Below, piece after piece: positions 51,497 to 63,290 of a DNA stretch of 64,000 nucleotides. The notes beneath the pieces are model-generated. The model worked only from the letters and a program-made list of their open reading frames with translations. It did no database searches and had not been told where the DNA came from. How positions within the stretch are numbered: the stretch's first letter is position 1; every line of letters begins with the position of its first letter. The position numbers and the translations under genes are program-made. This stretch comes from Litchfieldella rifensis (GTDB lineage Bacteria; Pseudomonadota; Gammaproteobacteria; Pseudomonadales; Halomonadaceae), in contig NZ_JBHRUG010000019.1 of assembly GCF_042646605.1 (NCBI RefSeq), forward strand, positions 186,001-250,000, in the 5' to 3' direction.

Positions 51497-53002
51497 TCAA
51501 AGGTCCTCCGCCGAGCGAATGAGCCGGTCGGTAAAGTCGCGACGTGGGCGGATCAGGCTGTTGGGGTCGTAGCCTAGCCGGATGATCTCGCGCAGCCGGT
51601 GCATTTCGCCGCGTACCCGGCCGATACTCAGTCCCTCCCCTTCCAACCGGGTCAGGACATCCAGCGCCCGATTGGCTTCCATCTCGTACACCCCCAGGTG
51701 TTCGAAGAGGAAAGCGAGATCCTCGCGTAGCACGGGACCCTCTTCCGCCCCCAGCGGATCGAGCCGGTCCGGCGTGTCGCGCGTGGGCGCGTTTTCATTG
51801 ATGCGTGTCCCGTCGGGGCGAACACTGACGATGTTGGTGTAGCGGTCCACCAGCCCCAGCAGGTGCAGCAGCTCATGTCCAAGCACTCCCCCCATGGTGG
51901 TGTGGCGTGGGGGAATGCTCATCACACCGCCGTCGCAGGTGGCATCTGTCGCCGATGTCGGCACGCCAGAATCGTTCTGCGGCAGGTTGCAGCCGGGATA
52001 CTCGATGGGCGCGCTATCGGTGGAGCGTACGGTGATCAGCCAATAGCGATGGTCGCGAGGCGCGTCGTGAGCGACCGGGGTGTTCTGGGCAATCACCTGC
52101 ATGCGCCGCCCGCTGAAGACGTCGCTGTTCAGCGGCTGGTTCCAGACCAGGTCAAGCCCTTGCTGGAGGGCCGAGGTCAGCTCGGTGTAACGGTCCGACA
52201 TGGCCGGGTCTTCGAAACGGATATGGAAACGCACCGTGAAGGTCACGGCATCTTCGCTCACGTCGATGGTGAGCGGTTGGCGATTGAGTCCTGCCATGAG
52301 GTCACGTTCGCTCGCCTCGCGCGAACCGGGGGCAACCCCTTCGACGAGATCGGCGCCGCTGTCGGCCGCGGCGCGATCGAGTGCGGTGCGTTCCGCGAGA
52401 CGCTGATCGCGTTCACGGCGGATGCGCAGGCGGCGCGCCTCGCGTGCCTGCCACTGCGCTTCGTACTGTTCGAGCAGTGCCAGGCGACGGCGCGCCCGCT
52501 CGACGATCATGCGGTCATGGGGGGAATTCTGATGCTGTATACCGGTGCCCGCCCGGCGTACGCTGACGGGCTCTCCTCGCATGGCGTGCTCGGCCGCCCC
52601 TTCGGCCTCTCGTTCCGCCGTCATGTCGCCCGCCTTTCCGCCAGGGATCCGTTGCTGGGCGACATGAGCCAGCTCGTGTGCCAACAGGTGGCGTCCCTGG
52701 GTCGTGTCCGGCGCGTAACGCCCGGCGGCAAAGTGGATGTCGTTGCCTTGCGCGAAGGCGGCGGCACCACGTTGTGCCGCCTGTGCCGCGGCCGTTGCAT
52801 CCGCATGGACACGAACAGTGGCGAAATCGATGCCGAAAGCACGCTCCATGGGTCCACGCACGGAGGGGGTCAGCGGCGCCGACGATGGCACCGTCGTCGA
52901 GCCCGGTCGGGGTGCCTGACACTGCGGACATACGCCACAGCCCAGGCAGGCAGGTGCAGTGGTCGGCGATGGCCGTGTGGCACGTAGATAGGCAGGCTTC
53001 AT
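51497..53002 (-). CDS. DUF4157 protein with second HExxH (putative eCIS payload 1)
   Basis: A 501-residue protein, start at ATG 53002 with GGGGAG upstream. Order of parts: Cys-rich start (CLGCGVCPQCQ, 19-29); DUF4157 domain with HELAH at 109-113; a charged Arg/Glu-rich helical linker (about 165-215); then a domain with H376-E377-LL-H380 followed by LLGLVDRY, a zincin-type site resembling the HExxHxxG pattern of metzincins. The last 15 residues, RRDFTDRLIRSAEDL, echo the end of the neighbouring DUF4157 protein. DUF4157 is a hallmark of eCIS-linked putative toxins. Toxic protease action is inferred. Confidence 0.82.
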   Translation of the reverse strand: MKPAYLRATRPSPTTAPACLGCGVCPQCQAPRPGSTTVPSSAPLTPSVRGPMERAFGIDFATVRVHADATAAAQAAQRGAAAFAQGNDIHFAAGRYAPDTTQGRHLLAHELAHVAQQRIPGGKAGDMTAEREAEGAAEHAMRGEPVSVRRAGTGIQHQNSPHDRMIVERARRRLALLEQYEAQWQAREARRLRIRRERDQRLAERTALDRAAADSGADLVEGVAPGSREASERDLMAGLNRQPLTIDVSEDAVTFTVRFHIRFEDPAMSDRYTELTSALQQGLDLVWNQPLNSDVFSGRRMQVIAQNTPVAHDAPRDHRYWLITVRSTDSAPIEYPGCNLPQNDSGVPTSATDATCDGGVMSIPPRHTTMGGVLGHELLHLLGLVDRYTNIVSVRPDGTRINENAPTRDTPDRLDPLGAEEGPVLREDLAFLFEHLGVYEMEANRALDVLTRLEGEGLSIGRVRGEMHRLREIIRLGYDPNSLIRPRRDFTDRLIRSAEDL

Positions 53003-53003
53003 C

Positions 53004-54857
53004 TCACAGCTCCCCCACGGAATCGCGCAGTCGGTCATTGAAGTCGCGTCGAATCACACCGGCTGGCAGCGAGGGGCTGGTCGCCGGGCGTGGTCCCGGG
53101 CAGACCCAGTCGCTGGGGGGAATGGGACGAGCGCCCGGGAAGCGGGGCGTGCCCCAATGACTGTCACCGGGCTGGGGCGCGCGGAAATAGTGGGGCCCAT
53201 TGGCTGGTGCGATTTCCGTGAAGTCGTCGCTGCTGCGGTGGCCGACGATAGTTTCATTGGCACTGCCCTGGGTACCGGGATAGCGCTGCCTGACATAGGC
53301 TTCGACGGCGGACGTGTCGACGGTCTGGGCGCCGCTCTGTGGGTCGGTGGACCGGAGAGTGTTGCCGTAGCCGGGCAGGCCACGATCGATGGCCCACTGT
53401 TCGGTATAGATGTAGGCGTCGCGCTCGCGCTGGAAACGACTGCCGGGTGGCTGATTCTGATGACGCACTTCGTGCACGATGATGCGTGCCGCCTGAGCAC
53501 AGCTGCGTGCAGAGAGGAGCTTTATTTCGGGAGGCGTGGCATTGGGATCGGCGGCCCCGGACGGTGTGCGGGTGTCCGTGATGCTCCAGTTGCCGCCTTG
53601 ATACTCCCACTTGTCCACTTCGATGCGGTTCACTGCCTCGACATCGAAGCGGGTGAGATCGGCGACGACTTGTCGATCTTCCGAGCACAGGATGCCCAGG
53701 ACGCAGGGCAGCGACCACTCCACGCCCAGGCCGGGAAAGCGGACGTTGTAGGCACATTGCGTCGGTACCTCGTCCCCGAAGGGGGTTGGCTCGCCTTGTG
53801 GTTCGACGGTGCCGCTTGCCAGTGCGCCCTCGCCGCCCCGGAAACGGCGCGTGAAGAAGTCGCTCAGGCAGGCTTGCTCGCTGCCTTGGAAGGCGCGGTT
53901 GAGGGCATCCACGGTGATGCCGCCGGAGCCGAACAGGTAGCCCAGCTCGTAGTTGTAAGAGCGTTCGAGCAGCTCCAGGATGGCGCGTTCATCATCGTCC
54001 CCGGTAAAGCCACTGAGCATCTCCTCGATGAGCAGGGCCTTGAGATCCTGAGTGAGGACGTAGGGGCTGTCGCCCTTGTGCCATGCCTTGACGATCGCGC
54101 GAGCCTTGTTGTCGCTGTCGGTAAAGTCTTCGATCTGGTGGGTGCGACGCAAGCGGCTCAGATAGTCCTGCAGCGTCTGTTCATCGAAATCATCGCCCGC
54201 GAAGAGACCCGCGATCTCCTGAAAGATACTGCGCCGGCGCAGAGGGAGGGAGTGGGCGGCTTGTGTTCCCGCGTTGCCTTGCTGCACGACGTGGGCCAGC
54301 TCATGGGCGATCAGTTCGCGCCCGGCGTGGCTGTCCGGCGCATACTGGCCGTGATCGAAGGCGATGTGCCGACCGACGGCATAGGCATGGGCCTTGACGT
54401 CGCGTGCCGATTGGACCGCCGCGGCGTCGCGATGCACCCTCACCTTGCCGAAGTCGTGGCCGAAGCGCGGCTCGAAGAAGGTCCGGGCCGCGTGTGAAAG
54501 CGGCTCACCGGAGGTCTGCAGGGTACGTTGCACGCTAGCCGGTGCCTCGGCCTGGTGTCCGGCTTGTGCACGGTTGCTGCGACGGGTGAGGGTAGGCAGC
54601 GAGCCGCTGCCTTTCACCTCGGCATGCCCCATGCGCATCACCTGCGCCGCGGCGCGGTCGGCTTCGTGCTCGAGTGGATCGTCGCTGGCGCCGATCGTCA
54701 ATTTGGTCTGCACCCCGAGCGCCTTGTCGCGCTGACACTCCTCGCACTCGCCGGTGAGGTTTGATGCGGCATTGCCGCAGGCGCATTGGCGCTGCAGGAT
54801 GCCCGCCGGGGTGTCGGTGGCGTTGGCCGCGGGGCGAAGCAGGGCCTGATGCGTCAT
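53004..54857 (-). CDS. DUF4157 protein with second HExxH (putative eCIS payload 2)
   Basis: A 617-residue protein: an N-terminal Cys motif (CACG...CEEC, 25-41), the conserved lead-in LTIGASDDPLEHEADRAAAQ, the DUF4157 domain with HELAH at 185-189, a middle region without recognised domain (about 205-450), and a second HEVRH at 462-466 near SARSCAQAARIIVHEVRHQN. It closes with RRDFNDRLRDSVGEL. It and the following gene share layout and tail but little else, suggesting two payloads of one delivery class. Function inferred from the family's eCIS association. Confidence 0.82.
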   Translation of the reverse strand: MTHQALLRPAANATDTPAGILQRQCACGNAASNLTGECEECQRDKALGVQTKLTIGASDDPLEHEADRAAAQVMRMGHAEVKGSGSLPTLTRRSNRAQAGHQAEAPASVQRTLQTSGEPLSHAARTFFEPRFGHDFGKVRVHRDAAAVQSARDVKAHAYAVGRHIAFDHGQYAPDSHAGRELIAHELAHVVQQGNAGTQAAHSLPLRRRSIFQEIAGLFAGDDFDEQTLQDYLSRLRRTHQIEDFTDSDNKARAIVKAWHKGDSPYVLTQDLKALLIEEMLSGFTGDDDERAILELLERSYNYELGYLFGSGGITVDALNRAFQGSEQACLSDFFTRRFRGGEGALASGTVEPQGEPTPFGDEVPTQCAYNVRFPGLGVEWSLPCVLGILCSEDRQVVADLTRFDVEAVNRIEVDKWEYQGGNWSITDTRTPSGAADPNATPPEIKLLSARSCAQAARIIVHEVRHQNQPPGSRFQRERDAYIYTEQWAIDRGLPGYGNTLRSTDPQSGAQTVDTSAVEAYVRQRYPGTQGSANETIVGHRSSDDFTEIAPANGPHYFRAPQPGDSHWGTPRFPGARPIPPSDWVCPGPRPATSPSLPAGVIRRDFNDRLRDSVGEL

Positions 54858-55101
54858 GACCGTGTCCCCCCGACGATGCCACCGGCGATGGCCTGGCCGA
54901 GGGCACGGCCGCCGGCGGGCGCCGATGGGACGGGCCCGGCCTTGAGCCGATACCTGTCGCCACCCGCGATCAATGCGCTGGCGGCGCCCGGTTCGGCCAG
55001 CAGGCGTTGCAGCTCGGCCTGAACGCCGGCGGAAACGGCGGCCGCATCGCTGCGGTCGATGCCGCGCAGCACCAGCTTGTCGATGTGAATCACCAGTCGC
55101 G

Positions 55102-55105
<4 letters not shown>
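54854..55105 (-). CDS. Small eCIS protein (83 aa), unknown function
   Basis: An 83-residue protein starting MTRLVIHIDKLVLRGIDRSD, with a helical middle (GVQAELQRLLAE) and a Gly-rich end. It sits between the AAA+ ATPase and the first DUF4157 gene, overlapping both by four bases. The position suggests a small adaptor for ATPase or payload, but no domain is recognised. Confidence 0.75.
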
Positions 55106-57008
<1,903 letters not shown>

Positions 57009-57012
<4 letters not shown>

Positions 57013-58319
57013 GTGATCGTGACCCGGTGATCGAAGAAGGTCGGCGGGGAGGTGCTGCGATCCACCACCGGACTGTCGATGCCGTCGATGCGCAGGCGCG
57101 CGAGCGGGGTGCCGGCGGCGGCGTTTTCCACAATGAACTCGAGCGTGGCGGTGGGGGCCACGAAGCTCTCGGGCAGGATCTCCTGTTGTCCCAGCAGCAG
57201 CGAGACCATCTGGCCGGGACGCAGGGTGGGCGTGAAGTCGATGGTGATATGGGCGTCGCCACCGCCGTCACGCGCCACCGCCTGCGGCAGGTTGGTGATA
57301 TGGGGGGCGACGATGCAGGCCAGGCGGTTGGTCTGCCGTGCCTCGACCTCGCCGGGACGCACCAGACGAGCCGTGACGTCGTAGACCCCGACCGGGAAAT
57401 CGTCCGCTCGCGCGGCAGGGATGACGAAGTCCAGGTGCCCGGCTGCGCTCGGGCCGCTGGCGGGCAGTGACGCTTCGACACTCGCGCGCTCGTTGCGCAG
57501 GACCACCTCGCGCGAGCCGCCATCGAGATGGTGCCCTTCGAGGGTGATCGTTTCTCCCAGCCGCACCACGGGCTGGTTGTCGGCGGGGACGACGGCGTCG
57601 ATCATCGGCAGCGGCGGGACCAGGCTCGGGGTCACCACCACGCCGCGCTCGCGGCCCGACACCGGGTCGATCTCGCCGCGCGTGAGGACCGGCAGGGTGG
57701 GGCGTGTGGGTCGGCTCGCCGCGATCAGCACCACCGACACCTGGTAGGCCGCGGTGGGGCGATAGTTGGACTGGGTGGCAGTCCACAGCTTGGACATCTC
57801 CTCTGAATTGAGGAACTGCGGGGTGATGCGCAACTGCTCCACCTGGTCGGCCAGGCCGCAGTCGGCCAGGGCCCGCAACGCCGGCGGCAGGTCCAGCCCC
57901 ACATCGGGCGAAGGCGTGAGCGCGGTGCGGATCATGGCGCGCGTGATCACCGGAAACTCGTGCATCAGTTGCATGGCGTAGCCGAGCAGGATCTCCGCGT
58001 GCAGGTCGCCGCCGCTGTAGGCGGAGATCAGGTAATGCAGGTCGAGGGCCAGCGGCGGGTTGGTGAGCCGCTGACGACCGGCGGCGTCGTGGGCGGGCAG
58101 GTCTTCGTTGCGCCAGCCGGTGTTGGGGGTGACCTGATAGAGGAACAGATTGAGCTGGCTCGCTTCCGTGCCGTCGACGGGAACGACGCGGTCGGGGGGC
58201 AGCACGCTGACCGTGACGGTGCTGCCGAGTACGCCGCTGACGTTGTGGTTGACCAACCCGTCGTTGAGGCGATCGCGCAGCACGGCAGTGACGCCGGCGA
58301 TGGCCAGGGCATTGCTCAT
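57009..58319 (-). CDS. DUF4255 tail-cap protein (Afp16-like) with IPT/TIG-like domain
   Basis: A 436-residue protein. The N-terminal DUF4255 domain (AIAGVTAVLRDRLNDGLVNH; QLNLFLYQVTPNTGWRNEDL; LALDLHYLISAYSGGDLHAE) equals the terminator/cap of Afp and PVC. After about residue 235 there are extra Ig-like beta domains (VVRLGETITLEGHHLDGGSR; VLRNERASVEASLP), absent in Afp16. The extra part may reach out from the particle end. Confidence 0.87.
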
Positions 58320-59083
58320 GATCGGCTCCCCCGGCGGCTGGCCAGATACTCATCCAGTGACATGGGGGACGGCCCGCGCTTCGAGGGACGCTTGGTCGGA
58401 GCCGGCTCCTGTACCGCCGTCACCTCGATGCGCCCGATATGCACATGCACCTCGGCCGCGCTGTCGGCGGCTAGCGAGGGTGTGGCCGCGGCGGTCGAAC
58501 GCGGGGTGAGCGGCCGGTCGACAAGCGGCGGCAGCAGGGCCTCGGGTGGTGCTTGCCGCTCAGGCTCGGGCGGGTACGGCGTGTCGCGTGTCGATGCCGC
58601 CGCGACATCCGGTGCCTTTGAGGTCGGCATTTCCGCCGCCTCGCGCCGGTGCGCGACGCTGGCCGGTTCGATGCGTGCGTCCCATGCATCGGGCGTTTCT
58701 TCCGGTCCTGGCGGCGTGGCCTGCGCCGCAATGGGCGCAGCATCCGAGGGTGCCGGCGTCGTCCGGACAGTTGTCGGCGTCTCAGTATCGGCCGGTGTCG
58801 GGTCGCTTACGTCGCCTCTCGGGGCTTCCCCGATCAGTGGGGGTGGCGGGGGGGCGATCGGCGCAGACGTATCGGCGGTGGTCGATGCCGTCATGGGCGC
58901 GGGAGTGGCATCGGCAGGGTGCGGCGTATCCGTCCCGCGTGGCGCCGGCGTCGTCAGAGGGCTCGACGCTTCCTCGGACAACGGGTCGGGAGCGGCATGG
59001 TAAGGCAGGCGTGCCGGGGCGTGGACCCGGGCTGGGGCCTGGCCGGTGGCTTGCCGGGCGAGGCGCCGCAACAGGCCACTCAT
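58316..59083 (-). CDS. Pro/Thr/Ala-rich disordered eCIS protein
   Basis: A 255-residue protein with a basic start (MSGLLRRLARQATGQAPARV), about 150 residues of Pro/Thr/Ala/Glu-rich low complexity (PPPPPLIGEAPRGD and similar), and a short conserved-looking end (EVHVHIGRIEVTAV, then SPMSLDEYLASRRG). The terminal segment occurs in a protein of similar position in other contractile systems as I recall them, but no function is known. No membrane segment. The reading frame is solid: four-base overlaps on both sides. Confidence 0.75.
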   Translation of the reverse strand: MSGLLRRLARQATGQAPARVHAPARLPYHAAPDPLSEEASSPLTTPAPRGTDTPHPADATPAPMTASTTADTSAPIAPPPPPLIGEAPRGDVSDPTPADTETPTTVRTTPAPSDAAPIAAQATPPGPEETPDAWDARIEPASVAHRREAAEMPTSKAPDVAAASTRDTPYPPEPERQAPPEALLPPLVDRPLTPRSTAAATPSLAADSAAEVHVHIGRIEVTAVQEPAPTKRPSKRGPSPMSLDEYLASRRGSRS

Positions 59084-59795
59084 GACTGCACCCTTGCCAG
59101 ATAGGCGGCACGGCGGGTCTCGCTCAGCGCGAGAATGGCGGGCTCGGTCCAGCCGTAGGCTTGCGCCAGGGCATGGATGTCGTCGAGCAGATGCCGGGCC
59201 CGGCTGTCGATCTCTTCCCACAGGTAGCTGGCGATATCGAAGCGCGCGTTGTCGTCGTGACCGCAGGCCGGACAGTGAATGGCAAGCGACAGGTCGGCCC
59301 AGGGATCGAATTCGTCCATGGCGGCATCGACGGCCTCGAGCAGTTCGCTGAAGGCCGGCTCGTGCCGTGGCAGCGCGTCGGCCGCCAAGGCGCACTCACA
59401 CAGCAGTTGCCGCGCGGCCGCCTGCTCGTCATCGAACGTCACCAGCCGTGCCAGATGGCGACTGGTGGGACGCTGAAAGCGATGCTCCCCGATCTCGATC
59501 GTGTCCGTGTCGTTGGCGGATGCCGGCGGCCATTGGCTCGGATCGAGCACGAATTCCAGCCTTTCGCCGCACGCCGGGCAGTCGGCCCATGCCACCAGCC
59601 GCGTGCCGAAGCACGCCTGGCGCCAGCGCAGCAGGGCCGCATTGCGCGCCCCGAGCGGAGCATCGGCGAGCCGCCGGGATGGGATGTCCGGTTCGGCTAG
59701 TGCGTAGAGCAGCAACGCGCGGTCGATGGGATGGCGCCGTTGGCCGTTCTCCCAGACGGACAGGACACGCTGCGCAGTCAGGGCAACCATGGTCA

Positions 59796-59796
<1 letters not shown>
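59080..59796 (-). CDS. T4-type baseplate protein with zinc ribbon
   Basis: A 238-residue protein like the T4 baseplate hub-assembly family. Two CPxCG pairs (CPACGERLEF near 85, CPACGHDDNARF near 190) form a zinc ribbon. Other stretches: HPIDRALLLYALAEPDIPSR and SYLWEEIDSRARHLLDDIHA. It lies directly after the tube gene (TGATG overlap), a usual place for this family in eCIS. Likely a chaperone or assembly factor. Confidence 0.8.
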
Positions 59797-60320
<524 letters not shown>

Positions 60321-60332
60321 GGGAGTGTCTCC

Positions 60333-61922
60333 TTACACCTCGACCTGACCGGCCATTTGCTGGATCTTGATGACCACGAACTCGGCGGGCTTGAGTGGCG
60401 CGAAGCCGACGAGAATGTTCACGATGCCGCGGTCGATGTCGTTCTGGGTGGTGGTCTCGCTGTCGCACTTGACGAAGTAGGCGTTACGCGGGGTCGTGCC
60501 CTGGAAGGCGCCCTGGCGGAACAGGTTCTGCATGAAGGCGCCGATATTGAGGCGAATCTGCGCCCATAGCGGCTCGTCGTTGGGCTCGAACACCACCCAT
60601 TGCGTGCCGCGGAACAGGCTTTCTTCGATGAACAGCGCCAGCCGGCGCACCGGGATGTATTTCCATTCCGAGGCCAGCAGGTCGGCCCCGGCGAGGGTAC
60701 GCGAGCCCCATACCAGATGACCGGCGACGGGGAAGCTGCGCAGGCAATTGAGGCCGACCGGGTTGAGCACACCGTTCTGGCGGTCGGTCATGGTGTAGGT
60801 GAACCCCTGGATGCCGGAGAAGGAGGCGGCCAGCCCCGCCGGCGCCTTCCACACCCCGCGCTGCCCATCGGTGCGGGCGATGATGCCAGCCACCGCGCCA
60901 CAGGGTGCGAAATCGGCGAGCCGGTTCTCGCGTAGCGGGTCGGGCATGCGCAGGCGCGGGAAATACACCATGGCGTTGATCGCATCGTCGTTGCCGATGG
61001 TGGCGCGCAAGCCATTGACGCCGGTTTCCGCATCGCCGATTGCGGTGTCGGGGTTGGCGGTCCACGCCGCCGGGGCGTCGACGATCAGCACCGCGCGCCG
61101 CTCCTGGCAGTAGCTCGCCGCCGCCGCCCAGGTGGCGTCAAGCAGGTCGGTGGTGGGAGTGAGCGGCGGTATGCACAGCAGGTTGAACAGATCGGCCGCC
61201 TCGAGGGCGAACAGCCCGGTGCGGGCATCGCGGTCACCGGTGATCTGGGCGTCGGCGATATCGCTGCCGTTGCTGCCGAGGGTGCCATTGGTGGTGGCCG
61301 TGCCGTCGGGGTTCGCCACGGCGATGGTGCCATCGGTCGGGCTCTCGTCGGTCGGGGCCGAGGTGCGCACACTGACCAGCGCCGATTGCTCGTTGAGGAT
61401 GGTATCGACGAAGCGCGGACTCAGTGGGTCGACCGAGACATTGCGGAACTGCTCGGAACCGACCACCGTGGTGCCACCCGGGCGGTCCAGTTCCTCGATG
61501 AGCAGATTGAACAGCAGGTCATCGCCGGTATCGCGGGTCTCGTGATCGACCGTCGCGCGCAGTGCACTCCCCCATACGCCGGGGCTGGCCGCTTCCAGCA
61601 CCAGATTGCTCGAATCGGTCGGCAGTGTGACGGTGGCCGTACTTGCGGCGATATCGCCATTGAATACCCGCACGATCAATGCATCGCTGCCGCCATGTTG
61701 AAAAAACTGGTTGACGGCATGACTCATCGTACTGGGTTGCCATAAACCACCGAAGAGGCGCGAATACTCGGCGAAACTCTGCACTCGCACCGTAGTGTTG
61801 ACCGGGCCGCGCAGCGCGCGGCCGACAAAGGCGGTGATGGAAGTGGAAACCCCGGTGATGGTTCGAACTCCGCTAGGGATTTCTTCAATATAAACGCCAG
61901 GGTACGTCAAAGAAGATGGCAT
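60333..61922 (-). CDS. eCIS contractile sheath protein
   Basis: A 529-residue phage tail-sheath protein and first gene of the operon. Hallmarks: YPGVYIEEIPSGVRTITGVS, TSITAFVGRALRGPVN at the N-terminus, and the C-terminal RRLALFIEESLFRGTQWVVF, EPNDEPLWAQIR and FRQGAFQGTTPRNAYFVKCD, then VNILVGFAPLKPAEFVVIKI. A variable surface domain occupies about 120-270. One sheath gene, compared with three in Afp. Confidence 0.97.
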   Translation of the reverse strand: MPSSLTYPGVYIEEIPSGVRTITGVSTSITAFVGRALRGPVNTTVRVQSFAEYSRLFGGLWQPSTMSHAVNQFFQHGGSDALIVRVFNGDIAASTATVTLPTDSSNLVLEAASPGVWGSALRATVDHETRDTGDDLLFNLLIEELDRPGGTTVVGSEQFRNVSVDPLSPRFVDTILNEQSALVSVRTSAPTDESPTDGTIAVANPDGTATTNGTLGSNGSDIADAQITGDRDARTGLFALEAADLFNLLCIPPLTPTTDLLDATWAAAASYCQERRAVLIVDAPAAWTANPDTAIGDAETGVNGLRATIGNDDAINAMVYFPRLRMPDPLRENRLADFAPCGAVAGIIARTDGQRGVWKAPAGLAASFSGIQGFTYTMTDRQNGVLNPVGLNCLRSFPVAGHLVWGSRTLAGADLLASEWKYIPVRRLALFIEESLFRGTQWVVFEPNDEPLWAQIRLNIGAFMQNLFRQGAFQGTTPRNAYFVKCDSETTTQNDIDRGIVNILVGFAPLKPAEFVVIKIQQMAGQVEV

Positions 61923-62225
61923 AGCGCGGTTCCTCTTTCGGGAAGTTGACGGCGCTATTCACACACAACTATCCCTCGCGCCGTAGTTCAAAAACACGGG
62001 GTCACTCATACATTATGTGGTGCATGATTCAACTTAGTCAGGAGAGCAGAGTAATTCCAGAAAACATTTGCTGAAGATATCTTTTAATAGTCGATATTGA
62101 ATGGTTAACAAAATTTAAAGTAGGCAATTATTGATAAGAATAAATTAAACCAATAGCGGATGTTGAAATCACAAGGCATGGCGAGTCTTTCCGCCTGGCC
62201 TGCAGGATCGTGGGGGCAAGCACCA
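61923..62225. other. AT-rich gap upstream of the eCIS operon
   Basis: About 300 bases with no gene. The part from 62020 to 62160 is far more AT-rich than anything around it, which in a high-GC genome suggests a promoter and possible silencing by H-NS-like proteins. A candidate minus-strand promoter is listed separately. Confidence 0.6.
62084..62111 (-). promoter_or_regulatory. Candidate promoter of the eCIS operon
   Basis: On the minus strand TTGTTA (62111-62106) and TATTAA (62089-62084) are 16 bases apart, about 160 bases before the sheath start. AT-rich DNA throws up such matches easily, so this is tentative. Confidence 0.35.
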
Positions 62226-63179
62226 TCACGGCGCGCTGCAACTGGCGCCGAAGCGGTAGCAGCTGAAGCAGCGATGGTGACGCAGCATCATACGGGTCTC
62301 GAGGCTCTCGCGCAGGCTGCTGGTGGCGCCATAGTCCGGGTCGTCGTCGACCAGGGTGCAGGCGTAGACCCGCACCCGGCCGTTCTGCTTGACCAGCATG
62401 CGGCTATAGCTGCACATGAAGTGCGCCCGGCTCTCGGCGGTGGGGTATTTCTCCATACAGGTCCGGGTGATTTCCGGCGTCTCGTCTTCCGAGCCCGGTG
62501 GACCGAAGTCGGGAAAGGCGGTGAAGGCCAGGTCCTCGGGAATGCCTTCGGTCCGGAAGATGCGCCGAAACGCGTCCTCGACGGCCTCGCCGTCCTCGTC
62601 CGGGTCCATCTGCCGCGCAATGGAGACCTCGAAGCCGTTGTCGTGCAACCAGCGGATGCCCTCCAGCGCCTTGGCGAAGCTGCCCTCGCCGCGGTCCCTA
62701 TCGTGGCGCGCCGCATCCGGGTGATCCAGGCTGACACGAAAGCGGATCGGGTAAGGCTGTTCCTTGAGCGGCAGCAACTGGTGGGTGCGACGCAGCAGTG
62801 GGTCGGTGCCGTTGGTCAGCACGAAGCATGGGCGGCGCGTGCTGGCGTAGGCGAGGATATCGATGAAACCCCTGATGACGAAGGGTTCACCGCCGGTGAA
62901 GGAGAACTGTTCGACGCCGAGGTCCACGGCCTTGTCGAAATACGCCCGCAGATCGTCGAGCTTCATGGCGTTGAGGCGGTCATCCCCCGGTCGCGAGCCT
63001 TCCAGGCAGAACGGGCAGGCCAGGTTGCAGGCCGTGCCGGTGTGAATCCACAGTTCCTTCAGACGCTGAAAGTCCACGTAACCGCGTGGCTCGCCCGTCG
63101 AAGTGTGCGTCCAGGGCCCGCGGGGGGAGACGTTCTGCGTCAGATCGGTAACGGGGATCTGCTGTGGCATCGAAGTCAT
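62226..63179 (-). CDS. Radical SAM protein
   Basis: A 317-residue radical SAM enzyme. The cluster motif is C51-x3-C55-x2-C58 in ACNLACPFCLEGS; the SAM-binding GGEP follows (FTGGEPFVIRGF). The C-terminal end carries extra cysteines (HRCFSCYRFGASCSAP) that could hold a second iron-sulfur cluster as in SPASM-type maturases. Another ATG lies three codons in. It is on the same strand as, and immediately upstream of, the contractile-system operon, separated by 300 AT-rich bases. The substrate is unknown; peptide or protein modification is possible. Confidence 0.85.
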   Translation of the reverse strand: MTSMPQQIPVTDLTQNVSPRGPWTHTSTGEPRGYVDFQRLKELWIHTGTACNLACPFCLEGSRPGDDRLNAMKLDDLRAYFDKAVDLGVEQFSFTGGEPFVIRGFIDILAYASTRRPCFVLTNGTDPLLRRTHQLLPLKEQPYPIRFRVSLDHPDAARHDRDRGEGSFAKALEGIRWLHDNGFEVSIARQMDPDEDGEAVEDAFRRIFRTEGIPEDLAFTAFPDFGPPGSEDETPEITRTCMEKYPTAESRAHFMCSYSRMLVKQNGRVRVYACTLVDDDPDYGATSSLRESLETRMMLRHHRCFSCYRFGASCSAP

Positions 63180-63290
63180 CTAGGGGGTCCATGTTGGCCG
63201 GTGAATCATGGGGGCGTCATGGTTTTCGTCGCACCATGTCCCGCTACCTTACAGTGACAGGTATCAAGCCGAAGGGTGCCATGCATGCCA

